Shown: positions 1 to 5,040 of the stretch, one piece after another
How the letters are laid out: each line of letters starts with the position of its first letter
Position numbering within the stretch: position 1 is the first letter of the stretch
Made by a program: the position numbers and the translations under genes
The notes under the pieces: model-generated
The model's input: only the letters and a program-made list of their open reading frames with translations
Told to the model about the DNA's origin: nothing
Database searches by the model: none
Source of the DNA: Moorena producens 3L
Lineage (GTDB): Bacteria; Cyanobacteriota; Cyanobacteriia; Cyanobacteriales; Coleofasciculaceae
Direction of reading: 5' to 3'
DNA: 6,620 bases
Assembly (NCBI RefSeq): GCF_000211815.1
Contig: NZ_GL890846.1
Location: forward strand, 1-6,620

Positions 1-75
1 TCATTAAACATGCCATTTGCTCCTAGTCGAAGTTGTGTCATCGGTAAAGGAACCATGAGAACTACGGGTGGATGA
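1..75 (+). CDS. Possible 3' end of an upstream gene (partial)
   Basis: Frame 1 is open from the first base of the window to a TGA at 73-75, giving 24 residues that end in GKGTMRTTGG. The TGA overlaps the ATG of the histidine kinase at 72 as ATGA, a common arrangement for translationally coupled genes in an operon. The peptide is too short to assign a family, and 24 open codons can occur by chance. The alternative reading is that only the ATG at 55, preceded by AAAGGA, is used, giving a six-residue leader peptide. The sequence upstream of the window would settle this. Confidence 0.35.
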   Translation, partial: SLNMPFAPSRSCVIGKGTMRTTGG

Positions 76-1838
76 GAAAAGGGTTGATAGTCATATTGTT
101 GCTATTAACCATACCTTGCTTTGCACAGCGATCCGAGATAGTCAACTACATCAATAAAATGGAATACGATAGTGCACTGTTCAAAGCGGTGGCACTATCT
201 GATTCTTCCGAACGCGTTTACTTCCAAAAGTTGATTCAGGTACTGAGGCATGGCGGACAGCAAAAGCAAGATTCTGTAATTGTTCAGGACCTATTACCGG
301 ATACAAATGATCCATATGAGCAACTTTTATTGGGCACCTACAATACTCTTAATGGGGATCGAGGCAAAGCACTTGGATATTTATTAAAAAGCCTGAAGCA
401 ATTCATTGCTGATGATGATGAGCTTCTTACGGTGAATTTTCTGATCGTTCTGCACTTGTATAGCCGAATTATACTTTCAGATTCTTATAAGAATCTTATT
501 GACGCATTTCACGATCAAGTCAAGGATCCCTACTCCCAGGCCTGGCTTTTGCTGCATGAAATTGATTATCGGAATAAAATATTTGACCCTACCCAAGATT
601 CCATGGAATATATTCTTCTGTTCCAACAGACACAGAGACACTTTGAAGCGCACGATTTTAATTCGTCGTTCAAAGCGCATTTTTCCTATAGAGCGGGTAT
701 TTACCATCGATATATTAATCAACCTGATTCCGCGAGGTTTTACTATTCAGCATGTATTAGAAATGCAGGAACTAAGGACTTTCTCAGATACATTAAGTTT
801 TTCTCATACATCGACCTGGCGGGACTTCAAATTCAGGCTGGCCGACTGGAAGAAGCGGAAGAAAATATCTTGAATGCCCAGGAAAACTGGGACTTTTCGG
901 ACACCATCCTGACAAGGCTAAATTACAATCTATTGATGGCCAATCAATATCATTTAAGGTTTGAGGACTGGGAATCGGCCTATCGACTCATGAATGAAGT
1001 ATGGGGGGATCGGCTGCAATTCTTTTTTGAAAATAATAACGTCAGAGTAAGTGAGTTACAGGAAGAATTCAACGTTCAGTTGAAAGATGCACAGATAGAT
1101 AGTCAGGAGGACCTAATAGCTTCAAAAAACCAATTCTTATGGACTTTGTCTGGCTTTCTGATTGCGACATTACTGCTCACCCTTGCTCTCGTTTTTGCTT
1201 TTCGAAGTATCCGGAAAAAGAATGACAAAATTGAAACCTTGATGCGGGAGTTGCATCATCGGGTCAAAAATAACCTGCAAGTGATATCAAGTCTCTTAGG
1301 CTTGCAATCCATGAAACTTGAGGATGAAGTGGCTAAAAAAGCAGTGACAGAAGGAAAAGGCCGTATTAGGGCCATGGCGCTTATACATCAAAAGCTGTAC
1401 CAAAATGAAGAAGTCACCATCTTAAATGTCAGAGAATACTTATCAAACCTGATTGAAGAAATTGCCCAGGCTTATGGTCATGTGCAGGGTGATCATATGA
1501 AATTTCATATGAAATTGAACATTGAAGATGCTGATTTTGATGCGGATCAGGCATTATCTATTGGATTGATCGTAAATGAACTCGTTTCGAATGCTTTTAA
1601 ATATGCATTCTCTAACTCAGGACAAGCTTTGTTAACTGTCAATCTACATAAGGTTGAACAGGATTTTATATTGCAAGTATCAGACAATGGGCCGGGGTTG
1701 CCAGATGGGTTTGATCTAGCGAAAGCAGAATCTTTTGGAATGAAATTAGTCCATCTATTGGTTAGGCAATTGAAAGGGACTTTTCAAATCATTAATGAAG
1801 GTGGTTTAACCTGCGAAATCAGGTTCTTAAACAATTGA
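72..1838 (+). CDS. Membrane sensor histidine kinase, HisKA_2 type with periplasmic helical-repeat sensor
   Basis: The product is a 588-residue sensor kinase that should autophosphorylate on histidine and pass the phosphate to the response regulator encoded next. Residues 1-19 form a signal peptide (hydrophobic VILLLLTIP, likely cleavage after CFA). Residues 20 to about 350 are helical and TPR-like (for example AGRLEEAEENILNA near 256-269), so the sensor domain should be periplasmic. A short coiled-coil-like stretch (about 325-350) precedes one transmembrane helix at about 356-378. The dimerisation and phosphoacceptor segment carries RELHHRVKNNLQ, with H396 the likely phosphorylated residue; this is the HisKA_2 signature. 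The ATPase domain has an N box (N502, N507), a G1 box DNGPG (538-542) and a G2 box SFGMKL (554-559). All key residues are present. The start is the ATG that directly precedes the signal peptide. The ligand cannot be inferred. Confidence 0.93.
   Translation: MRKGLIVILLLLTIPCFAQRSEIVNYINKMEYDSALFKAVALSDSSERVYFQKLIQVLRHGGQQKQDSVIVQDLLPDTNDPYEQLLLGTYNTLNGDRGKALGYLLKSLKQFIADDDELLTVNFLIVLHLYSRIILSDSYKNLIDAFHDQVKDPYSQAWLLLHEIDYRNKIFDPTQDSMEYILLFQQTQRHFEAHDFNSSFKAHFSYRAGIYHRYINQPDSARFYYSACIRNAGTKDFLRYIKFFSYIDLAGLQIQAGRLEEAEENILNAQENWDFSDTILTRLNYNLLMANQYHLRFEDWESAYRLMNEVWGDRLQFFFENNNVRVSELQEEFNVQLKDAQIDSQEDLIASKNQFLWTLSGFLIATLLLTLALVFAFRSIRKKNDKIETLMRELHHRVKNNLQVISSLLGLQSMKLEDEVAKKAVTEGKGRIRAMALIHQKLYQNEEVTILNVREYLSNLIEEIAQAYGHVQGDHMKFHMKLNIEDADFDADQALSIGLIVNELVSNAFKYAFSNSGQALLTVNLHKVEQDFILQVSDNGPGLPDGFDLAKAESFGMKLVHLLVRQLKGTFQIINEGGLTCEIRFLNN
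1494..1517 (+). repeat. 12-bp in-frame tandem duplication inside the kinase gene
   Basis: CATATGAAATTT is followed directly by CATATGAAATTG, differing only in the last base. The copies encode HMKF and HMKL (kinase residues 475-482), in the linker between the phosphoacceptor helices and the N box of the ATPase domain. The junction also forms a perfect 16-bp palindrome, AATTTCATATGAAATT, at 1501-1516. The duplication keeps the frame. No regulatory role is implied. Confidence 0.8.
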
Positions 1839-1849
1839 TCAGATCTGTG

Positions 1850-2215
1850 ATGAACCTCCTAATTGTTGAAGATGAATGGCTCGTATCTGAGGAAATCAAA
1901 GAGTCTTTAATTCAAAATGGTTTTCATGTGGTGGGACAAACGGACAATGCCGAAACAGCTCTAAGCATTCTGGAAGAAACGAAAGTGGATTTGATATTAA
2001 TGGATATTGATATCAAAGGAAACCTTGATGGTATATCGCTTGCAAAGCTCATTCAGCAGAATTGCCAATGTTTCATCATCTTCTTGTCCTCTCTTCGTGA
2101 TGAAGCTCAGAAAATGGAACTGGAAAAAATTATGAATTGTGATTACCTACCAAAACCCTTCACAATTGAGGGACTTTATCGGGTTTTTAAAAAACACAAG
2201 CTAAGTTCTTCTTAA
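1850..2215 (+). CDS. Single-domain response regulator (REC only)
   Basis: This is a 121-residue receiver domain, the likely phosphate acceptor of the kinase encoded just upstream. The N-terminus MNLLIVEDE supplies the acidic pair (E7, D8). The phosphoacceptor is D52 in LILMDIDIKG. S80 in FLSS fills the Thr/Ser switch position, and K102 in YLPKPF is the conserved lysine. The protein ends about 15 residues after the receiver fold, so it has no DNA-binding or enzymatic output domain and probably acts by binding a partner or in a phosphorelay. I chose the ATG at 1850 because it places the first beta strand right at the N-terminus, as is usual in the family. A TTG at 1835, overlapping the kinase stop, would add five residues (MIRSV). 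The gap to the kinase is 11 bp, so the two are almost certainly co-transcribed. Confidence 0.92.
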   Translation: MNLLIVEDEWLVSEEIKESLIQNGFHVVGQTDNAETALSILEETKVDLILMDIDIKGNLDGISLAKLIQQNCQCFIIFLSSLRDEAQKMELEKIMNCDYLPKPFTIEGLYRVFKKHKLSSS

Positions 2216-2326
2216 CGAAGAGATCAACAAGCGAATTTCAGATCAAACTCAGTCCGTAAATACTTAAAATTTGGTATTGAGATTCACTTGCTGGTTTTCG
2301 AAATTCATGGCCAAAACAAAAACAAG

Positions 2327-3571
2327 ATGAAAACGGCAAATCTATTTCCGGAAGATTCATATGAAGAGGAGCCCTTGCAACCTGTTACAAGTTTTACTGG
2401 CAGGTTTATGATCACTCCACATCTGGACCAAATGAAAGTGACTTCTTTCAGAAAGTTCTTTGAAAGTGAGGGATTGAAAGTAGCACAAGCGGGAGATTTT
2501 GATGATATCTCTCAGCCGATCCTTGAATCTGATTACCAACAAGCAGATGTGATGTTATTCGAAGACATGGGTGTGGGTATTTTGGGAATAGATCCGGATA
2601 AAAGTGCTTGGTTGATGAATAAATCCCATCAACTAAGCTTTTATATGGAGCCCGAGGAATTGATCGTGACCCAAAAATTGTCCTCAGCGGCAGAAGCTGG
2701 AGATAGCTCTCTGTTTTCAGAAGAAGGTTCTACCTGGGGACTGCACAATTGTGGAGTCCTCGAATCGGAATTTACGGGTCGTGGAGTAAAGGTGGCCATT
2801 TTAGATACAGGTTTCGAAATGGACCATGATGACTTTGAGGGAAGGACAATCGTAGCCAAATCTTTTGTGCCAGGTGAAACAGTGGATGACAGCAATGGTC
2901 ATGGTACTCACTGTACAGGAATTGCCTGTGGTGATACCGATGAAAAGGGTATAAGATACGGAATAGCCAAAAACGCGGAAATTTTTATTGGCAAGGTCTT
3001 GAAAGGCACACATGGAAGGGGGCCAGACAGCTGGACCATAAGCGCGATTAATTGGGCAGCCAATAATGGATGTGATGTGATCAATGTCTCATTAGGTACA
3101 CGCGTGTTCCATAAAAGATCATTCAAAAAAGGCCTGGAGCGAGCCGCGAAATACGCTAATAGCAAAGGGGCTTTGGTCATTGCTGCTGCTGGAAATCATA
3201 GTGCGCGTCAATATGGTTTTAAGAATCCCATCGGAAGTCCTGCAAATTGCCCATCCGTGATGGCGGTAGCGGCAGTAGATAAATCGCATAAAGTATATTT
3301 CCGATCCAACAGCGCTGAGGGTTCAAATGATAGCATGGACATGAGTGGACCAGGAGTGAAGGTCTACTCCTCATGGCTAACCTCCAAAGGGAAGTATAGA
3401 ACTTTATCTGCGACGAGCATGGCTGCACCACACGTGACGGGAATCGCGGCATTATACGCCGAAAAGTTCCAGCAATTGGGACCAGAAAGTTTGTGGCAAG
3501 CCCTGAAATTCTCGGCCACTCATTTAGGAGACGTTAATGATTTCGGTGCGGGATTGGTTAAGGCACCTTAA
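2327..3571 (+). CDS. Subtilisin-family (S8) serine protease with I9-like prodomain
   Basis: This is a 414-residue serine endopeptidase of the subtilisin clan. Counting from the ATG at 2327, the triad is D160 (VAILDTG), H192 (NGHGTHCTG) and S364 (SATSMAAPHVTG). The oxyanion asparagine is N290 (AAAGNHS). Residues about 25-115 (from GRFMITPH to YMEPEELIV) alternate strand, helix and strand and end like an I9-type propeptide, so the enzyme is probably made as a self-inhibited zymogen. The N-terminus (MKTANLFPEDSYEEEP) is polar, with no signal peptide, TM helix or lipobox. The protein ends soon after the protease fold, with no C-terminal secretion domain. The residue before TS in the catalytic serine motif is Ala where Gly is usual. 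A TTG at 2288 in the same frame would add 13 residues and still no signal peptide. The gap to the response regulator is 111 bp, with no clear promoter or terminator. Substrate unknown. Confidence 0.93.
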   Translation: MKTANLFPEDSYEEEPLQPVTSFTGRFMITPHLDQMKVTSFRKFFESEGLKVAQAGDFDDISQPILESDYQQADVMLFEDMGVGILGIDPDKSAWLMNKSHQLSFYMEPEELIVTQKLSSAAEAGDSSLFSEEGSTWGLHNCGVLESEFTGRGVKVAILDTGFEMDHDDFEGRTIVAKSFVPGETVDDSNGHGTHCTGIACGDTDEKGIRYGIAKNAEIFIGKVLKGTHGRGPDSWTISAINWAANNGCDVINVSLGTRVFHKRSFKKGLERAAKYANSKGALVIAAAGNHSARQYGFKNPIGSPANCPSVMAVAAVDKSHKVYFRSNSAEGSNDSMDMSGPGVKVYSSWLTSKGKYRTLSATSMAAPHVTGIAALYAEKFQQLGPESLWQALKFSATHLGDVNDFGAGLVKAP

Positions 3572-3658
3572 CTATCGCCTAAACATTCAAATTATGGGAA
3601 AGGGTAAGTAATTACCACTCGAGGAGAATCATGAACTCATTAAGACACCTTAGGTAAT

Positions 3659-3892
3659 ATGAGATATGTTGAATATCACTCTATATCAGAGTTTATCCTA
3701 TGGTTTACCACTGCCTTACGTGACATAACAGTTACTACGGAAGACGAAACCGGAATGCAAATTGCTAAAGTGATAATTTCAGAATCAAGCGCCTGGAGAT
3801 ATGGATTTTTTCTTTCTGTGGATTTACCTCTGCTAAATCTGGGAGAGGAAAGCGATGAAAATACCTCAATAGATATGAACGACGTATTTTGA
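3659..3892 (+). CDS. Small hypothetical protein downstream of the S8 protease
   Basis: This is a 77-residue ORF with no recognised family. Its predicted pattern is a strand (MRYVEY), an amphipathic helix (SISEFILWFTTALRD), strands (ITVTTED, QIAKVIIS), and an acidic tail ending in MNDVF. The composition is protein-like and there is no signal peptide or TM segment. It starts 87 bp after the protease stop and may be co-transcribed with it. An eight-codon ORF with a good ribosome site ends one base before its ATG. The frame continues past the TGA (3890-3892) for 23 coding-like codons to a TAA at 3962-3964, so the product may originally have been about 101 residues. Its place after an I9-type zymogen makes an inhibitor or chaperone role conceivable, but nothing in the sequence shows it. 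An overlapping minus-strand ORF (3676-3936) looks like a shadow. Confidence 0.5.
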   Translation: MRYVEYHSISEFILWFTTALRDITVTTEDETGMQIAKVIISESSAWRYGFFLSVDLPLLNLGEESDENTSIDMNDVF

Positions 3893-4040
3893 AAAGTCGA
3901 TTTTGTGAGAAGTGATGGGGATGGATCATTAATCAATTTGCCACCTTACCAACAGATTCAATAATCCCCTTTATGCTAGGATCGGCTAAGGACTGATTTG
4001 ATGATCAAGAATACCTTCTTTGATCCGTTTTGAATCCTGG

Positions 4041-4160
4041 ATGGATCAAAATTCCGGACTTTTGAAAATACTGATCACTTCAAAACAACACCCTGGGAGC
4101 GTGCATTACATGATATTTTATGAAGACCTTTTGGGTCTCAACGTCCTGGTTGTCAGATAA
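4041..4160 (+). CDS. Possible short ORF (39 aa), unrecognised
   Basis: An ATG at 4041 opens a 39-residue frame ending at TAA 4158-4160. The frame is open without a start codon back to 4005. The peptide includes LLKILITSKQHPGSVHYM followed by FYEDLLGLNVLVVR, which has ordinary protein composition with alternating hydrophobic strands. No Shine-Dalgarno sequence precedes the ATG. It could be a small protein, the remnant of a larger gene (see the region entry), or coincidence. No family can be assigned. Confidence 0.22.
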   Translation: MDQNSGLLKILITSKQHPGSVHYMIFYEDLLGLNVLVVR

Positions 4161-4189
4161 CTATTGGGTTCTGTGCCAATTTTTTTAAA

Positions 4190-4223
4190 TTTATAGTAAA
4201 TGCATAACGTTATTTACTGTAAA
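4190..4223. repeat. AT-rich inverted repeat flanked by T7 and A7 tracts
   Basis: TTTATAGTAAAT (4190-4201) is complementary to ATTTACTGTAAA (4212-4223) over 12 positions with one G-T mismatch, separated by 10 bp. A second, offset perfect palindrome, ATAACGTTAT, lies at 4204-4213. A T-run (4180-4186) precedes the dyad and an A-run (4221-4227) follows it. The dyad lies about 95 bp upstream of the ATG at 4319. It could be an operator for a dimeric regulator or simply AT-rich promoter DNA. It lacks the GC-rich stem and downstream T-tract of a + strand terminator; on the minus strand the A-run would read as a T-run, but no minus-strand gene points into it. Confidence 0.5.
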
Positions 4224-4285
4224 AAAAGTTAATCATTCAAATGTCATAATGGTTCTATCAATTGACCGATGCGAGAGGAAAAAGG

Positions 4286-4306
4286 TCACCTTGGAAATCC
4301 AGGTGA
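4286..4306 (+). promoter_or_regulatory. Small hairpin in the leader of the large Ig-like gene
   Basis: TCACCT (4286-4291) pairs with AGGTGA (4301-4306). GG (4293-4294) pairs with CC (4299-4300) after one bulged T, and the loop is AAAT. The hairpin ends 12 bases before the ATG at 4319, so in RNA it would sit at the upstream edge of the ribosome footprint. No known riboswitch or leader motif is recognised, and a stem this short can arise by chance. Confidence 0.3.
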
Positions 4307-4318
4307 TAGTGGAATGTT

Positions 4319-4936
4319 ATGCGGTTCATACAGGTTTTCAGTCCAACTTCTTCACTAATACTTGACCACCACATGGAATTAATACTTCAGAAAAACGAAT
4401 ATGTTGCTGCTGACAATTCTATTACAGTAATCCTGGACCTGGTGCAAACAGGCTTCGAGGATAAGGAACTTGCCGTTCACATTCCTGAATCGAATCGGTG
4501 GAACGTAAAAGAAATTACGGGACAGGCAATTGATGGCGTTTTTAGGTACAGTATTGAATTACAATTCTTTGGTTCGAGATCATCAAGGAGAACCATTCCA
4601 ATTGAAGTACTAAATGTCACCAAATCAGGAAGTCCAATCATCCACAAAGAGAAACTAGACCTAGTGGTAAGGAATTTGGACAAGCGCCAAAAACCGACGG
4701 TCAAGGTGAGCTTAGACCGATTTGGGCCGTCAATCACCGGGCATCTGAATCCAATAATTGAGCTAAGCTTAAAATTGAACCTGAATGCTACCGCACAACT
4801 ACTCCCAGCCAGCGCGCTCCGGTATACGGCAACAGTATTCGTTAATCAAAAAGAAGTATGGCAGCAAGAGGCAATCGAAACCAATCACCTGAAAATTGAA
4901 ACGCAAGATGCTTTCAGCAAAGGGAAAACAGGGTAG
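4319..4936 (+). CDS. N-terminal fragment of a frameshifted large beta-rich (Ig-like) protein
   Basis: This frame encodes 205 residues to a TAG at 4934-4936, but it is best read as the 5' part of a much longer gene that continues past the window. The last residues before the stop (SKGKTG) run beyond the true junction: inserting one base into the A4 run at 4925-4928 gives SKGKNRVEVQIVFDL and leaves the frame open. The product is mostly beta strands (for example SITVILDLVQTG and ALRYTATVFVNQKEVW), compatible with Ig-like sandwiches, though no family motif is clear here. There is no signal peptide from the ATG at 4319. A second ATG at 4373 (MELILQKNEYV) is also possible. Neither has a strong Shine-Dalgarno sequence, and stops close the frame just upstream (TGATAG at 4304-4309). 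Confidence 0.7.
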   Translation: MRFIQVFSPTSSLILDHHMELILQKNEYVAADNSITVILDLVQTGFEDKELAVHIPESNRWNVKEITGQAIDGVFRYSIELQFFGSRSSRRTIPIEVLNVTKSGSPIIHKEKLDLVVRNLDKRQKPTVKVSLDRFGPSITGHLNPIIELSLKLNLNATAQLLPASALRYTATVFVNQKEVWQQEAIETNHLKIETQDAFSKGKTG

Positions 4937-5040
4937 AAGTACAAATTGTCTTTGACTTACATCCTGAAAGGATCTACAGGATAAGGAAGAATGTACAGGT
5001 GGAATTAAGGTCGCCGAAAATTAAACCTGTACACAAAAAA
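4925..5040 (+). pseudogene. Middle segment of the frameshifted Ig-like gene, in a second frame
   Basis: Between the two A-runs the coding sense lies in a frame shifted relative to both flanks. It reads NRVEVQIVFDLHPERIYRI, then a basic stretch ending KIKPVHKK. In the original frame this stretch is closed by TAG (4934) and TAA (4982). This middle frame would itself end at TGA 5125-5127 if no second shift occurred. Restoring one base at the A6 run (5035-5040) joins it smoothly to the following frame (VHKKIIFSDDRRPLLEFEV). Each junction therefore looks like the loss of one base. Sequencing or assembly error in homopolymers, genuine inactivation and slippage are all possible; the otherwise intact coding sequence on both sides favours error or a very recent mutation. 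Confidence 0.7.

Larger units (their letters stand above)
3893..4318. other. Region of about 426 bp without a convincing gene; possible gene remnants plus leader of the next gene
   Basis: No intact long ORF is present on either strand. Short patches that read like protein appear in three + strand frames. At 3893-3964 the frame of the preceding ORF continues as SDGDGSLINLPPYQQIQ. At about 3922-3996 another frame gives FATLPTDSIIPFMLGSAKD. At 4005-4160 a third frame gives ILITSKQHPGSVHYMIFYED. These could be remnants of a decayed gene, a multiply frameshifted gene, or chance. The 10-bp sequence GGATGGATCA occurs twice (3919-3928 and 4039-4048). From about 4160 the sequence becomes AT-rich and holds the dyads listed separately, which fits a promoter and leader for the gene starting at 4319. 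No rho-independent terminator with a T-tract was found. Confidence 0.5.

Noticed and set aside
477..722. Minus-strand 81-residue ORF and an overlapping plus-strand 124-residue ORF (499-873)
   Set aside because: Both lie wholly inside the kinase coding sequence and show no family motifs; they are shadows.
2207..2223. TCTTC/GAAGA dyad at the end of the response regulator as a terminator
   Set aside because: The stem is only five pairs and no T-run follows.
2268..2279. Bacteroidota-type -7 promoter element (TAnnTTTG) upstream of the protease
   Set aside because: The best match, TAAAATTTG, has one base too many between TA and TTTG, and no clear -33 partner was identified.
2357..3452. Five minus-strand ORFs of 61-90 residues under the protease gene
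   Set aside because: They are antisense shadows of a strongly supported S8 protease gene and have no recognisable domains.
3676..3936. Minus-strand 86-residue ORF
   Set aside because: It overlaps the plus-strand small ORF, which has the more protein-like strand and helix pattern and the same direction as its neighbours. Not fully excluded.
4124..4138. AGACC/GGTCT hairpin as a terminator
   Set aside because: Only five base pairs and no downstream T-tract.
4477..4737. Minus-strand 86-residue ORF
   Set aside because: Antisense to the beta-rich N-terminal fragment of the large gene; no motifs.
4920..4930. Programmed -1 ribosomal frameshift site in the large gene
   Set aside because: GGGAAAAC is not in the phase needed for a slippery heptamer in the incoming frame. 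Loss of one A explains the data more simply.
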